A program made the position numbers and the translations under genes. Shown one piece after another: positions 44,651-53,705 of a stretch of 64,000 nt of DNA. Origin of the DNA: Thauera sp. K11. GTDB lineage: Bacteria; Pseudomonadota; Gammaproteobacteria; Burkholderiales; Rhodocyclaceae. Below the pieces are notes generated by a model, which saw only the letters and a list, made by a program, of their open reading frames with translations, ran no database searches and had not been told where the DNA came from. Positions within the stretch are counted from its first letter, which is position 1. Each line of letters starts with the position of its first letter. Location: the NCBI RefSeq assembly GCF_002354895.1, contig NZ_CP023439.1, positions 4,650,001 through 4,714,000 of the forward strand, in the 5' to 3' direction.

Positions 44651-45127
44651 ATGAACACCGAACTGATCACCCAAGTCGCCGCCTTCATCTGGCAGGAAGC
44701 CGACATGCTCGACCACGGCGAATACGCGCAGTGGCTGGAATCCTGGACCCCCGACGGCCTCTACATCGTGCCGATCGACCCGCAGGAGACCGACTTCGCC
44801 AACACGCTGAACTACGCCTGCGACAACGCCGACATGCGCGAGAAGCGCGTCGCGCGGCTGGGCAGCGGCGAATCGATCTCCACCTCGCCGGTGCCGCGCA
44901 CCGTGCGCGACGTGTCGCGCTTCCGCGTGCTGGCCAACGACGGCACCAGCGTCACCGTGCGCTGCGCGCAGAACCTGCGCGAATTCCGCAAGGACGTGCT
45001 CAAGCACTACACCGCCGACGTCAGCTTCGAGCTGGTGCGCAGCGGCGGCAGCTTCCTGATCCGGCGCAAGATCGTCCGTCTCATCAACTCCACCGATACG
45101 CTGCAAGGTATCGGCTACATCCTGTAA
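44651..45127 (+). CDS. iacD: Dioxygenase beta subunit IacD
   Basis: The 158-residue beta subunit has the NTF2-like fold: FIWQEADMLDHGEYAQWLESW, LYIVPIDPQETDFANTLNYA, KRVARLGSGE and FLIRRKIVRLINSTDTLQGIG. It assembles with IacC. It lies 14 bases behind iacC with an overlapping ribosome site. It has no redox centre. The length is normal for the family. Confidence 0.87.
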   Translation: MNTELITQVAAFIWQEADMLDHGEYAQWLESWTPDGLYIVPIDPQETDFANTLNYACDNADMREKRVARLGSGESISTSPVPRTVRDVSRFRVLANDGTSVTVRCAQNLREFRKDVLKHYTADVSFELVRSGGSFLIRRKIVRLINSTDTLQGIGYIL

Positions 45128-45137
45128 GGAGCCGCAC

Positions 45138-45878
45138 ATGTCGCAGGTCGCCCTGGTCACGGGAGCCGCGCAGGGCCTGGGGAACGCCATCGCCGGGCAA
45201 CTGCACGCGGCCGGCTACAAGGTCGCCGTCACCGACCGCATCGAGGAACTGGCGCGCGAGGCCGCAGCGCGGCTCGACGCCGGCGGCGCCACCGCGCTGG
45301 CCCTCAAGCTCGACGTCAAGCGCAAGGAGGATTTCGAGGCGGCGCTGGCGGCGGTCGTGGCGAAGTGGGGCGGGCTGCAGGTGGCGGTGAACAACGCCGC
45401 GATGACGCCCACCACCCCGGTGATGCAGATCACCGCCGAGGAGTTCGACGAGGTGATCGCGGTCAACCTGCGCGGCACGCTGTTCGGCTGCCAGGTGTTC
45501 GGTGCGCACATGGCCGCGGCCGGGTACGGGCGCATCATCAACCTCGCCTCGCTCGCGGGGCAGAACGGCGGCACCGCGTCGGGCGCGCACTACGCCTCGT
45601 CCAAGGGCGCGATCCTGACGCTGAACAAGATCTTCGCCCGCGAACTGGCCGCCTCCAACGTCACCGTCAACGCGATCGCGCCGGGGCCGATGGAACTGCC
45701 CTCGGTGCGCGCGGCGGTGCCGCCCGAACGGCTGGAGAAGCTGATCGAGGCCATCCCCGTGCGCCGGCTGGGCAATCCGACGTTCGTCGCCGACCTCGTC
45801 GTCAAGCTCGCCTCGCCCGAGGCCGACTTCACCACCGGGGCCACCTGGGATGTGAACGGCGGCATCTTCATGCGCTGA
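45138..45878 (+). CDS. iacE: Short-chain dehydrogenase/reductase IacE
   Basis: The 246-residue classical SDR has the NAD(P) motif VTGAAQGLGNAIAGQL (TGxxxGxG), the stabilising NNAA in VAVNNAAMTPT, and catalytic Ser in IINLASLAG with Tyr-X3-Lys in HYASSKGAIL. In the iac pathway IacE is implicated in turning the hydroxylated or 2-oxo indoleacetate into dioxindole-3-acetate. The order iacD-iacE-iacF supports the name. The 165 bases after it hold no gene I recognise. Confidence 0.85.
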   Translation: MSQVALVTGAAQGLGNAIAGQLHAAGYKVAVTDRIEELAREAAARLDAGGATALALKLDVKRKEDFEAALAAVVAKWGGLQVAVNNAAMTPTTPVMQITAEEFDEVIAVNLRGTLFGCQVFGAHMAAAGYGRIINLASLAGQNGGTASGAHYASSKGAILTLNKIFARELAASNVTVNAIAPGPMELPSVRAAVPPERLEKLIEAIPVRRLGNPTFVADLVVKLASPEADFTTGATWDVNGGIFMR

Positions 45879-46043
45879 GCGGATAGCGTTTGCAGGAAAC
45901 AGAAAGCAGTCTTGGTACCGGCGCCGGCGCGATGCCAGCCTGAACGGCATCGCGCGGCGACCGGCCTCCCGTCCGCGCGGGGGCGAAAATCATCGAGGAG
46001 CGATGCCACGCGCGGCGCTCCCAGCAGAGAGCAGGTGGTGTTT

Positions 46044-47003
46044 ATGTCCGAGGAAACGATCAAGGTCGTCGTGCGGCGACGCGAGGAACAGGGGCACGGC
46101 GTGCTGGTGCTCGACCTGGCCAGCGCGGAGGGCGGCGCATTGCCGCCGTTCGAGGCCGGCGCCCACGTCGACGTGCATCTGGGCGACGGGCTGGTGCGCC
46201 AGTATTCGCTCGCCGGCACGCCGGCCGACCGCAGCGTGTACCGCCTCGGCATCCTCAAGGACCCCAAGTCGCGCGGCGGCTCCGTCGCCGCCCACGAACG
46301 CCTGCGCGAGGGCACCGAGATCCGCATCGGCGTGCCGCGCAACCATTTCCCGCTGGCGATGGACGCACGCCACACCGTGCTCGTCGGCGGCGGCATCGGC
46401 ATCACGCCGATGATCGCGATGGCGCATGCGCTGTCGGACGCCGGCAAATCCTTCGAACTGCACTACTGCGGCCGCACCCGCGCCGCCTGTGCCTTCCTCG
46501 ACGAACTGACCGCCGGCGCGTTCGCCGACCGCGTGCATCCGCACTTCGACGACGGCGGCGAGGCGCAGCGCCTCGATCTCGGCGCCGTGCTGGGCAAGGC
46601 CGATCCGGGCGCGCACATCTACGTGTGCGGGCCGTCCGGCTTCATGGACTGGGTGATCGGCGAGGCGCGCAGGCTCGGCCTGCCCGAGGCGCGGATCCAC
46701 AAGGAATACTTCCAGGTCGAGACCGACTCCAGCGGCGGCGCGTTCGACGTCGTCGCCAGGAAGAGCGGCAAGACCGTGCGCGTCGAGGAAGGCCAGACCA
46801 TCGTTGACGCCCTGGCCGCCGTCGGCATCAAGATCCAGGTGTCGTGCGAGCAGGGCGTGTGCGGCACCTGCCTGTGCAACGTGCTGGAAGGCGTGCCCGA
46901 CCACCGCGACATCTTCCTCACCGACGAGGAAAAGGCAGACAACGACCAGATGCTGTTGTGCTGCTCGCGGGCGAAGACGGAAACCCTGGTGCTGGACATC
47001 TGA
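46044..47003 (+). CDS. iacF: Phthalate-dioxygenase-reductase type electron transfer protein IacF
   Basis: The 319-residue reductase has three domains. A flavin-binding barrel ([21 protein letters not shown]) is followed by an NADH domain ([20 protein letters not shown] and [12 protein letters not shown]) and a C-terminal plant-type [2Fe-2S] ferredoxin domain ([16 protein letters not shown], with the fourth Cys in MLLCCSRAK). This is the VanB/PDR layout and supplies electrons to IacCD. The ATG follows an AGCAGAGAGCAGG stretch. It is the expected partner of the iac oxygenase. Confidence 0.88.
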   Translation: MSEETIKVVVRRREEQGHGVLVLDLASAEGGALPPFEAGAHVDVHLGDGLVRQYSLAGTPADRSVYRLGILKDPKSRGGSVAAHERLREGTEIRIGVPRNHFPLAMDARHTVLVGGGIGITPMIAMAHALSDAGKSFELHYCGRTRAACAFLDELTAGAFADRVHPHFDDGGEAQRLDLGAVLGKADPGAHIYVCGPSGFMDWVIGEARRLGLPEARIHKEYFQVETDSSGGAFDVVARKSGKTVRVEEGQTIVDALAAVGIKIQVSCEQGVCGTCLCNVLEGVPDHRDIFLTDEEKADNDQMLLCCSRAKTETLVLDI

Positions 47004-47038
47004 ATCCGGCCGATCACAACGACAGAGAGGAGCACATC

Positions 47039-47539
47039 ATGGTCGAAATCAACGCCTTTCGCGACGGCATGGCCATGCTCGCCAGCGCGGTCACGGTCGT
47101 CACCAGCGGCGGGCCGCAAGGGCTGGCCGGCTTCACCGCCACCGCGGTGAGCAGCGTCACCGACCAGCCGCCGACGCTGCTGGTCTGCATGAACCGCAAT
47201 TCCTACGCGCATCCGCTGTTCACCGGCAACGGCGCGCTCTGTGTGAACGTGCTCGCCGCCGGCCAGCAATCGGTGTCGGGCCTGTTCGCCGACCGCAACG
47301 TGACCATGGACGAGCGTTTCGCCCGCGTCGCCTGGGGCGCGCTGGAAACCGGCAGCCCGGCGCTGGACGAGGCGCTGGTCAGCTTCGACTGCCGCATCGT
47401 GCAGACGGCCGAGTTCGGCTCGCACAGCGTGTTCTTCTGCGAGGTCGAAGCCATCCGCCACGGCGCCGCGCGCGACGGGCTGGTGTATTTCGACCGCAAC
47501 TACCACGGCGTCGGCGATGCCGACGTGGTCGCCGCCTGA
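47039..47539 (+). CDS. iacG: Flavin reductase IacG (HpaC-like)
   Basis: The 166-residue flavin reductase domain protein shows [46 protein letters not shown]-like [19 protein letters not shown] and [17 protein letters not shown]. It makes free reduced FMN or FAD for the two-component monooxygenase IacA, and perhaps also for the styrene/indole-monooxygenase-like protein encoded at 56471-57700, which has no reductase of its own nearby. GAGAGGAG precedes the ATG. Confidence 0.87.
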   Translation: MVEINAFRDGMAMLASAVTVVTSGGPQGLAGFTATAVSSVTDQPPTLLVCMNRNSYAHPLFTGNGALCVNVLAAGQQSVSGLFADRNVTMDERFARVAWGALETGSPALDEALVSFDCRIVQTAEFGSHSVFFCEVEAIRHGAARDGLVYFDRNYHGVGDADVVAA

Positions 47540-47552
47540 AGCCGGAGCCGCC

Positions 47553-47957
47553 ATGCCGAACCTCAACGTCTATGTCGCCGAAGGCCACACCGTCGCGCAG
47601 AAGGCCGCACTGCTGCAGCGCATGACCGATGCGGTGGTCGACAGCGTCGGATCGCCGAAGGAATCCGTGCGGATCTTCCTGATCGAGCTGCCGCGGGCGC
47701 ACGTCTGCGTCGGCGGCGTCACGCTGCTGGCCGACGAACTGGCCGGCCGCCCGGTGCCGCCCGGCGGCCCCACCGTGCATGCGTTCCTGATCGCCGGCCG
47801 CAGCGATGCGCAGAAGGAAGCGCTGATCGGCGGCATCACGCGCGCGATCGGCGAAACGCTGGCGATCCCGCCCGATCCGGTGCGCGTCATGATCTTCGAC
47901 GTCGCCAGTACCGATTTCGGCATGAAGGGGGTGACGGCGAAGTCGCTCGGACGCTGA
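47553..47957 (+). CDS. Tandem 4-oxalocrotonate-tautomerase-like protein
   Basis: The 134-residue protein is made of two tautomerase units in one chain. The first begins MPNLNVYVAEGHTVAQKAAL with the catalytic N-terminal Pro. The second starts at about residue 71 with PTVHAFLIAGRSDAQKEALI, again with Pro in register, but internal and so not a free amine. 4-OT enzymes tautomerise enol/keto acids from aromatic ring cleavage. It lies 13 bases behind iacG and looks co-transcribed. It may serve a ring-opening product or catechol meta-cleavage, whose other genes are not in the window. Confidence 0.8.
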   Translation: MPNLNVYVAEGHTVAQKAALLQRMTDAVVDSVGSPKESVRIFLIELPRAHVCVGGVTLLADELAGRPVPPGGPTVHAFLIAGRSDAQKEALIGGITRAIGETLAIPPDPVRVMIFDVASTDFGMKGVTAKSLGR

Positions 47958-48090
47958 AGCGGCCTTGTGCGTCGCAGCACGAAGCTGGTGCAGGAAATCG
48001 TCCGCGGCACCGATTTCGGGCGCCCGTCGCAGGTGGCGATCCCGGTCCCCCCGGAAATCGCCCGGGAACAGAGCCTGGATTTCTTTCGGA

Positions 48091-48108
48091 TCTGGCACGC
48101 CTGATGCT
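48091..48108 (+). promoter_or_regulatory. Sigma-54-like promoter motif before the importer genes
   Basis: TCTGGCACGCCTGATGCT has GG and GC ten bases apart (48094-48095 and 48106-48107) and a full TGGCACG half-site; the -12 half (ATGCT) is one mismatch from TTGCT. It lies about 210 bases before the binding-protein gene. It could be chance in GC-rich DNA. Confidence 0.35.
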
Positions 48109-48207
48109 TTGAAGGGTTCGAGCCTTTTCGATGCATGCCACGGGCCGTGCCGGCCGGTTGCCGCCAGCGCGGCAACCGGAACGCATGTATGAAGCATCTA
48201 CGCAAAA

Positions 48208-48223
48208 ATGTGATCAATCACAT
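48208..48223. promoter_or_regulatory. Palindrome ATGTGATCAATCACAT before the importer genes
   Basis: The second copy of the ATGTGA-N4-TCACAT motif found before iacH lies in an AT-rich patch 97 bases upstream of the substrate-binding-protein gene. A common regulator for catabolism and uptake is the simplest explanation. The surrounding gap 47958-48319 also holds a 45-codon open frame (47967-48104) that I cannot identify. Confidence 0.62.
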
Positions 48224-48319
48224 GAATATGCGTATTTCAAGAAGCAGGTGGATCGAGTCGGTGTCCCGTGCCGGCTCTCGTCGTTGTGTGCAGTCTTTCC
48301 TTTTTGAAGGGGGCATCCC

Positions 48320-49465
48320 ATGAAGCTCAAGCATCTTGCCGGTTCCTTGTTGATCGCCGCGCTGTCGGTCGGCACCGCCTTCGCGCAGGTCAAGGTCGGC
48401 GTCATCTCCTCCTCCACCGGTCCGATCGCGATGGTCGGCATCCCGCAGAAGAACACCGTCGCCCTGCTGCCGGCCAAGGCCGGCGGGCAGGCGATCGAAT
48501 ACATCGCCATCGACGACGGCAGCGACCCCACCGCGTCGGTCGTCGCGGTGAAGAAGCTCATCTCCGAGCACAAGGTCGATGCCATCGTCGGGCCGTCCGG
48601 CTCGCCGAACGCGATGGGCGCGATCCAGTTCGTCGCCGAGGCGGGCGTGCCGCTGCTGGCGCCGGTGGGCACCGCGGCCGTGGTGCTGCCGATGGACGAC
48701 AAGAAGAAGTGGGTGTTCAAGACCACCCAGAACGACGGCCTCATCGCCTCCGCGCTGCTCGACCACATGGCCGCTACAGGCGTGAAGACCGTCGGTTTCA
48801 TCGGCACCGCCGACCCCTACGGCGAGAACTGGGCCAAGGTGTTCGCCGAAGGCGCGGCGCAGAAGGGCATCAAGATCGTCGCCGACGAGCGCTTCCAGCG
48901 CCAGGACACCTCGGTCACCGCCCAGGCGCTCAAGGTGATCGGCACCCGGCCCGACGCCGTGCTGATCGCCGCGCCGGGCACGCCGGCGGTGCTGCCCCAA
49001 CTGGCGCTGGTCGAGCGCGGCTACAAGGGCAAGTTCTACCAGACCCACGGTGCCGCGCTGCCCGACTTCCTGAAGCTCGGCGGCAAGAAGGTCGAAGGCA
49101 CGATCCTCGCGGCCAGCCTGATGCTGGTGCTCGACCAGGTGCCCGACACGCACCCGTCCAAGACGATCGCCAGGAACTACGTCGCCGCCTACGAAAAGCT
49201 GTACGGCGCGGTCCCGGCGACCTTCGGCGGCAACGTCTTCGATGCCGGCCTGCTGCTCGAGAAGGCGATCCCGCTCGCGCTGGCCAAGGGCAAGCCGGGC
49301 ACGGCCGAATTCCGCTCCGCCCTGCGCGACGCGCTCGAGCAGACGAGGGAACTGCCGGCCACCCAGGGCGTGTACAACATGACGCCGACCGACCACAGCG
49401 GTTTCGACGAGCGCGGCCGCGAGCTGATCACCGTCGTCAACGGCAACTGGTCGCTGCTGAAGTAA
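48320..49465 (+). CDS. Periplasmic substrate-binding protein of the iac-linked ABC importer
   Basis: The 381-residue exported type I binding protein has signal peptide MKLKHLAGSLLIAALSVGTAFA, then QVKVGVISSSTGPIAMVGIPQKNT, the typical mature start of Liv-like aromatic-acid binding proteins. The ligand is unknown; indole-3-acetate or a related aryl carboxylate is likely from context. A strong AAGGGGG site precedes the ATG. It lies between the iac operon and the permease genes. Confidence 0.9.
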   Translation: MKLKHLAGSLLIAALSVGTAFAQVKVGVISSSTGPIAMVGIPQKNTVALLPAKAGGQAIEYIAIDDGSDPTASVVAVKKLISEHKVDAIVGPSGSPNAMGAIQFVAEAGVPLLAPVGTAAVVLPMDDKKKWVFKTTQNDGLIASALLDHMAATGVKTVGFIGTADPYGENWAKVFAEGAAQKGIKIVADERFQRQDTSVTAQALKVIGTRPDAVLIAAPGTPAVLPQLALVERGYKGKFYQTHGAALPDFLKLGGKKVEGTILAASLMLVLDQVPDTHPSKTIARNYVAAYEKLYGAVPATFGGNVFDAGLLLEKAIPLALAKGKPGTAEFRSALRDALEQTRELPATQGVYNMTPTDHSGFDERGRELITVVNGNWSLLK

Positions 49466-49474
49466 GCCCGCGAC

Positions 49475-49499
49475 GGGTCGGCCCGCCGCGGGCCGACCC
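49475..49499 (+). terminator. Strong GC hairpin after the binding-protein gene
   Basis: An 11-bp perfect stem GGGTCGGCCCG / CGGGCCGACCC with a three-base loop lies 9 bases after the stop codon. No T-run follows. It may stabilise the abundant binding-protein mRNA end or attenuate read-through into the permease genes, as in other binding-protein operons. Confidence 0.55.
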
Positions 49500-49720
49500 G
49501 GTCTTGCGGACGATGCACTCCTGATCGGGCGCGGGCTCATCCCGGTCCGTCCCCGCCGTTCGAGCGCCTTCGTCTGCTGCGGAAGAGGTCGTCACCGAGC
49601 GATGAATTTGATATGTTCAAATTTATTAGATAATCTTGATTTTCGTGGACAGCAAGCCTGAAAGGCGCAATGCACAACGGACGCCGGGCAAACCCGTTCC
49701 GGTGCATTGGAGGAGAGACC

Positions 49721-49855
49721 ATGAAGCCGCGTAGCACCCTGATGGCCGCCCCCGGCCGTGCCTTTGCAGTTTCCGCCCAGGCGGACGTCGATGTCGGCGT
49801 GATCGTGTCGGCGACCAGCCGCGCCGCGCCGCGATGGGGCAATCGATGGATCTGA
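49721..49855 (+). pseudogene. Truncated second substrate-binding protein (signal peptide remnant)
   Basis: Behind an intact GGAGGAGAG ribosome site, 44 codons encode MKPRSTLMAAPGRAFAVSAQ, a signal peptide, and ADVDVGVIVSATSRAAP, which resembles the first strand of Liv-type binding proteins (VGVIVSATGPAA). The frame then runs out of similarity and stops inside the start of the permease gene. It looks like a duplicated binding-protein gene that lost its body. It could still be translated and may lead ribosomes to the permease start. An AT-rich palindrome (ATTTGA...TCAAAT, 49604-49620) lies upstream. Confidence 0.6.
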
Positions 49856-50883
49856 CGATAGCGCTGATGCTGGCCCAGGACGGGCTGACGAACGGAGCGA
49901 TCTACGCGCTGCTGGCCTTGGCGCTGGTGCTGGTGTTCGCGGTGACGCGGGTGATCTGCATCCAGCAGGGGGAATTCGTGGCGTACGGGGCGCTGACGCT
50001 GGCGATGATGCAGTCGGGGTCGGTGCCGGCGACGGTGTGGCTGCTGGTGGCGCTGGGCGCGGCGGTGGCGGTGCTCGACGGCGCGGCGGCGCTCAAGGCC
50101 GGGCAGGGTCGCCGGCTGGCGGCGGTGCTGGGCTGGAACCTCGCCGGCCCGCTGGCGCTGGCGGGCCTGCTGGCGGTGCTGCCGGTCCCGTCCCTGCCGC
50201 TGGCGGTGCAGGTGGGGCTGGCGCTGGCGGTGGTGGTGCCGATGGGCCCCTTCATGTACCGGCTCGTCTACCAGCCCATCGCCTCGGCGCCGGTGCTGAT
50301 CCTGCTGATCGTCTCGGTGGCGGTGCACGTGGCCATGGTCGGGCTGGGGCTGCTGTTCTTCGGTGCCGAAGGCCAGCGCACCCCGGCCTTCAGCGACGCC
50401 AGCCTCGAAGTGGGGCCGCTCTTGGTGTCGGGGCAGACGCTGTGGGTGATCGTGGCCTCGCTGGTGCTCATCGTCGGGCTGTACCAGTTCTTCGAGCGCA
50501 CGCTGTACGGCAAGGCCCTGCGCGCCACGGCGATCAACCGGGTGGGGGCGCGGCTGATGGGCATCTCGCCGTCGCTGGCGGGCAAGCTCACCTTCTTCCT
50601 GGCGGCGCTGATCGGCGCGCTGTCGGGCGTGCTGATCGCCCCCCTCACCACCATCTACTACGACACCGGCTTCCTGATCGGGCTGAAGGGGTTCGTGGCC
50701 GCCATCATCGGCGGACTGGCCAGCTACCCGATCGCCGCGCTGGGCGCGGTCGCGGTGGGGCTGCTCGAAGCGTTCTCCTCGTTCTGGGCCAGCGCCTACA
50801 AGGAAGTCATCGTCTTCACCCTGATCATCCCGGTGCTGCTGTGGCGCTCGCTCACCAGCCGGCACGTGGAGGAAGAAGAATGA
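49846..50883 (+). CDS. Liv-type ABC permease (LivH-like) of the iac-linked importer
   Basis: The 345-residue membrane protein starts MDLTIALMLAQDGLTNGAIYALLALALVLV, has several transmembrane helices, and carries the coupling loop ALRATAINRVGARLMGISPSLAGKL. It ends in a charged tail and overlaps the fused permease-ATPase gene by four bases. It is longer than usual LivH (about 300) through an extra hydrophobic stretch near residues 60-130. An ATG 12 bases upstream (49834) is an alternative start. Third-position G (GCG, GTG, GGG) is more frequent than in the iac genes. Confidence 0.88.
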   Translation: MDLTIALMLAQDGLTNGAIYALLALALVLVFAVTRVICIQQGEFVAYGALTLAMMQSGSVPATVWLLVALGAAVAVLDGAAALKAGQGRRLAAVLGWNLAGPLALAGLLAVLPVPSLPLAVQVGLALAVVVPMGPFMYRLVYQPIASAPVLILLIVSVAVHVAMVGLGLLFFGAEGQRTPAFSDASLEVGPLLVSGQTLWVIVASLVLIVGLYQFFERTLYGKALRATAINRVGARLMGISPSLAGKLTFFLAALIGALSGVLIAPLTTIYYDTGFLIGLKGFVAAIIGGLASYPIAALGAVAVGLLEAFSSFWASAYKEVIVFTLIIPVLLWRSLTSRHVEEEE

Positions 50884-52673
50884 GGCCCGACCGTCTGATC
50901 CTGGGCGCCTTCCTGGCGCTGCTGCTGGGGGTGCCGGCGCTGCTGTCGCCGTTCTACGTCACGCTGCTCAACTACATCGGCCTGTACGCGCTGGTGGCCC
51001 TCGGTCTGGTGCTGCTCACCGGCGTCGGGGGGCTCACCAGCTTCGGGCAGGCCGCCTTCGTCGGGCTGGGCGCCTACACCAGCGCCGCGCTCACCACCGC
51101 GACGGCGCTGCCCGGCTGGATCGCCTGGGCCGGCACCTCCCCCTGGCTCGCGCTGGGCGTGGGGCTGGTGCTCACCGCCGCGGTTGCGCTGATCCTGGGC
51201 TCGCTCACGCTGAAACTGTCGGGCCACTTCCTGCCGCTGGGCACGATCGCCTGGGGCATCAGCCTGTACTTCCTGTTCGGCACCATGGAAAGCCTCGGGG
51301 GGCACACCGGGCTCACCGGCATCCCGCCGATCACGCTGTTCGGCTGGACGCTGGACGAAGGCGGCGAGATCTACTACCTCATCTGGGCCTTCGTGCTGGT
51401 GGCGGTGCTCACCACGCAGAACCTCTTGGATTCGCGCGAAGGGCGGGCCATCCGGGCCTTGAAGGGCGGGCGGGTGATGGCCGAGGCGATGGGGGTGGAC
51501 ACCGCGCGCTCGCGCATGATCATCTTCGTGATCGCCGCGCTGCATGCCTGTGCCTCGGGCTGGCTGTACGCGCACATGCAGCGCTTCGTCAATCCGACCC
51601 CGTTCGGGCTGCACATCGGCATCGAATACCTCTTCATGGCGGTGGTGGGCGGCGCGGGCCACGTGTGGGGCGCGCTGGTGGGCGCGGGGGTGATCACCGT
51701 GCTCAAGCAATGGCTGCAGGACCTGCTGCCCAAGCTGCTGGGCGCCAGCGGCAACTTCGAAGTGATCGTGTTCGGCCTCATGATGGTGCTGGTGCTGCAG
51801 CGCGCGCGCAACGGCCTGTGGCCGCTGCTGAAGAAATGCGTGCCGGTGCAGGGCGTGCCCAAGCGCATCGACGCGGCGGCCGAGCCCCTGCCGCGGCGCA
51901 CGCTGCCGGCGGCGGGCACGCCGATCCTCGAAGCGCAGGACGTCACGAAGAAGTTCGGCGGGCTCATCGCCAACAACAACATGAGCCTCACGGTGAAGGC
52001 GGGCGAGATCCTGGCGCTGATCGGCCCCAACGGCGCGGGCAAGAGCACGATGTTCAACCAGATCTCGGGGGTGGACACCCCCACCTCGGGCGAAGTGCGC
52101 TTCCTGGGCAAGGCGGTGGCCGGGCACGACTCGCGCGAGATCGCCAGGATGGGCATGAGCCGCACCTTCCAGCACGTGAAGCTGCTGCCGACGATGACGG
52201 TGCTCGAGAACGTGGCGATCGGCGCGCACCTGCGCAGCCGGCAGGGCGTCCTGCGCTCGGCCTGGCGGCTGGACCGGCAGGAAGAAGCGCGGCTCTTGAA
52301 GGAAGCCGCCTACCAGATCGAGCGCGTGGGTCTGAAGGACCACCTGTACGACGAAGCGGGCAGCCTGGCGCTGGGCCAGCAGCGCATCCTCGAGATCGCG
52401 CGCGCGCTGTGCTCGGACCCGTGCCTGCTGTTGCTGGACGAACCGGCGGCGGGGCTGCGCTTCAAGGAGAAGGAAGCGCTCGGGGAGCTTCTGAGAAAGC
52501 TGCGGGCCGAAGGGATGGCGACGCTGATCGTGGAGCACGACATGGACTTCGTGATGGGGCTGGTGGATCGGGTGGTGGTGATGGAGTTCGGTCAGAAGAT
52601 CGCCGAAGGGCTGCCCGACGAGATCCAGCAGCACCCGGCGGTGCTCGAAGCCTACCTGGGCGGCGTGGACTGA
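50880..52673 (+). CDS. Fused LivM-type permease and LivG-type ATPase
   Basis: One 597-residue chain carries both parts. Residues 1-320 are a LivM-type permease ([21 protein letters not shown] and [21 protein letters not shown]). Residues 345-597 are a LivG-type ATPase with Walker [19 protein letters not shown]-loop [11 protein letters not shown], signature [15 protein letters not shown] and Walker [12 protein letters not shown]. The linker ([20 protein letters not shown]) is flexible and basic. The first cluster in this window has the two as separate genes. Fusions of this kind occur in aromatic-acid importers of betaproteobacteria. The gene overlaps the LivH-like stop. Confidence 0.92.
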   Translation: MRPDRLILGAFLALLLGVPALLSPFYVTLLNYIGLYALVALGLVLLTGVGGLTSFGQAAFVGLGAYTSAALTTATALPGWIAWAGTSPWLALGVGLVLTAAVALILGSLTLKLSGHFLPLGTIAWGISLYFLFGTMESLGGHTGLTGIPPITLFGWTLDEGGEIYYLIWAFVLVAVLTTQNLLDSREGRAIRALKGGRVMAEAMGVDTARSRMIIFVIAALHACASGWLYAHMQRFVNPTPFGLHIGIEYLFMAVVGGAGHVWGALVGAGVITVLKQWLQDLLPKLLGASGNFEVIVFGLMMVLVLQRARNGLWPLLKKCVPVQGVPKRIDAAAEPLPRRTLPAAGTPILEAQDVTKKFGGLIANNNMSLTVKAGEILALIGPNGAGKSTMFNQISGVDTPTSGEVRFLGKAVAGHDSREIARMGMSRTFQHVKLLPTMTVLENVAIGAHLRSRQGVLRSAWRLDRQEEARLLKEAAYQIERVGLKDHLYDEAGSLALGQQRILEIARALCSDPCLLLLDEPAAGLRFKEKEALGELLRKLRAEGMATLIVEHDMDFVMGLVDRVVVMEFGQKIAEGLPDEIQQHPAVLEAYLGGVD

Positions 52674-52689
52674 GCGGAGGGGACAGGAG

Positions 52690-53502
52690 ATGACGATGCA
52701 GACGCAAGCGCAGGCCCAGGCCCACCCTCAGCCCACCCCGTCGAACGCCGGCGCGACGTCCCCGGTGCTCGAAGTGAAAGGGCTGTGCGTGTCGTACGGC
52801 AAGGTGGAAGCGCTCACGAACGCGACGCTGACGGTGGGCGAAGGTCAGATCGTGACGGTGATCGGCCCCAACGGGGCGGGCAAGACGACGATGCTGTCGG
52901 CGATCATGGGGGTGCTCGAGGCGAAGGGCGAGGTGCGCTTCGACGGCACGGTCGAAGCGGTGCCCGAGGTGGAGCGCCGGGTGGCGCGCGGCATGAACCT
53001 GGTGCCGGAGAAGCGCGAACTGTTCGGCGAGATGAGCGTCGAGGACAACCTGGTGCTGGGCGCCTTCCAGCGCTACCGCAGCGGGCACCGCGACCACGGG
53101 CAGACGATGGAAGAAGTGTATGGGCTGTTCCCGCGGCTGAAGGAGCGGCGCACGCAACTGGCGGGCACGCTGTCGGGCGGGGAGCGGCAGATGCTGGCGG
53201 TGGGCCGTGCGCTGATGGCCCGGCCGAAGCTGCTGATGCTGGACGAACCGAGCCTGGGGCTGGCGCCGCTGATCGTGCGGGAGATCTTCCGCATCATCGC
53301 GGAGCTGAGGCGCCGTGGGGTGTCGATCCTGCTGGTGGAGCAGAACGCGCGGGCGGCGCTGCAGGTGGCCGACTACGCGTACGTGCTGGAGACGGGTCAG
53401 GTGGCGATGCAGGGCCCGGCGCACCAGCTGGCGGACGACCCGCGGGTGATCGAGGCGTACCTGGGGCTGGGGGGCAAGCACCAGGCGATGCTCAGTACCT
53501 GA
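52690..53502 (+). CDS. Liv-type ABC ATPase (LivF-like) of the iac-linked importer
   Basis: The 270-residue ATPase has Walker [18 protein letters not shown], signature [15 protein letters not shown], Walker [14 protein letters not shown] and the LivF-like ending [12 protein letters not shown] Gln/Ala-rich N-terminal leader ([16 protein letters not shown]) precedes the domain. It completes the importer with the fused permease-ATPase. A GGAGGGGACAGGAG stretch lies before the ATG. Hairpin repeat copy B follows its stop. Confidence 0.92.
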   Translation: MTMQTQAQAQAHPQPTPSNAGATSPVLEVKGLCVSYGKVEALTNATLTVGEGQIVTVIGPNGAGKTTMLSAIMGVLEAKGEVRFDGTVEAVPEVERRVARGMNLVPEKRELFGEMSVEDNLVLGAFQRYRSGHRDHGQTMEEVYGLFPRLKERRTQLAGTLSGGERQMLAVGRALMARPKLLMLDEPSLGLAPLIVREIFRIIAELRRRGVSILLVEQNARAALQVADYAYVLETGQVAMQGPAHQLADDPRVIEAYLGLGGKHQAMLST

Positions 53503-53542
53503 GGAGCGGGAACGGCGGGTGCGGGGAATCCGGTCGGCGGGC

Positions 53543-53627
53543 GGGGGCGGCGTTGCGTCGGGCTGCGCAACGCGACCTCGCTCACGCTCGGGACTCGGAC
53601 CGTGCTCGCCCACTCCACGCCGCCCCC
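53543..53627. repeat. Hairpin repeat element, copy B
   Basis: Arms GGGGGCGGCGT (53543-53553) and ACGCCGCCCCC (53617-53627) enclose a core that includes GGGCTGCGCAACGCGACCTCGC and CTCGGGACTCGGACCGTGCTCGCCC. This is a diverged form of the core in copies A and C, with many substitutions but the same arrangement. It lies between the LivF-like and hemerythrin-like genes. Confidence 0.65.
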
Positions 53628-53705
53628 ACCCCCCGCCCTGCCGCGTCGCGTGATCCGGCGGGCCTGAGAAACGGAACCGAGAAGGACAGAAGGAGGACGA
53701 GAGCC

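Noticed and set aside
47967..48104. Small gene of 45 codons (GTG start) between the tautomerase and the importer
   Set aside because: No family resemblance and no good ribosome site; it overlaps the candidate sigma-54 motif. Could be a remnant, but I cannot support it as a gene.
48208..48223. CRP site
   Set aside because: The TGTGA and TCACA halves are four bases apart, not six as CRP requires.
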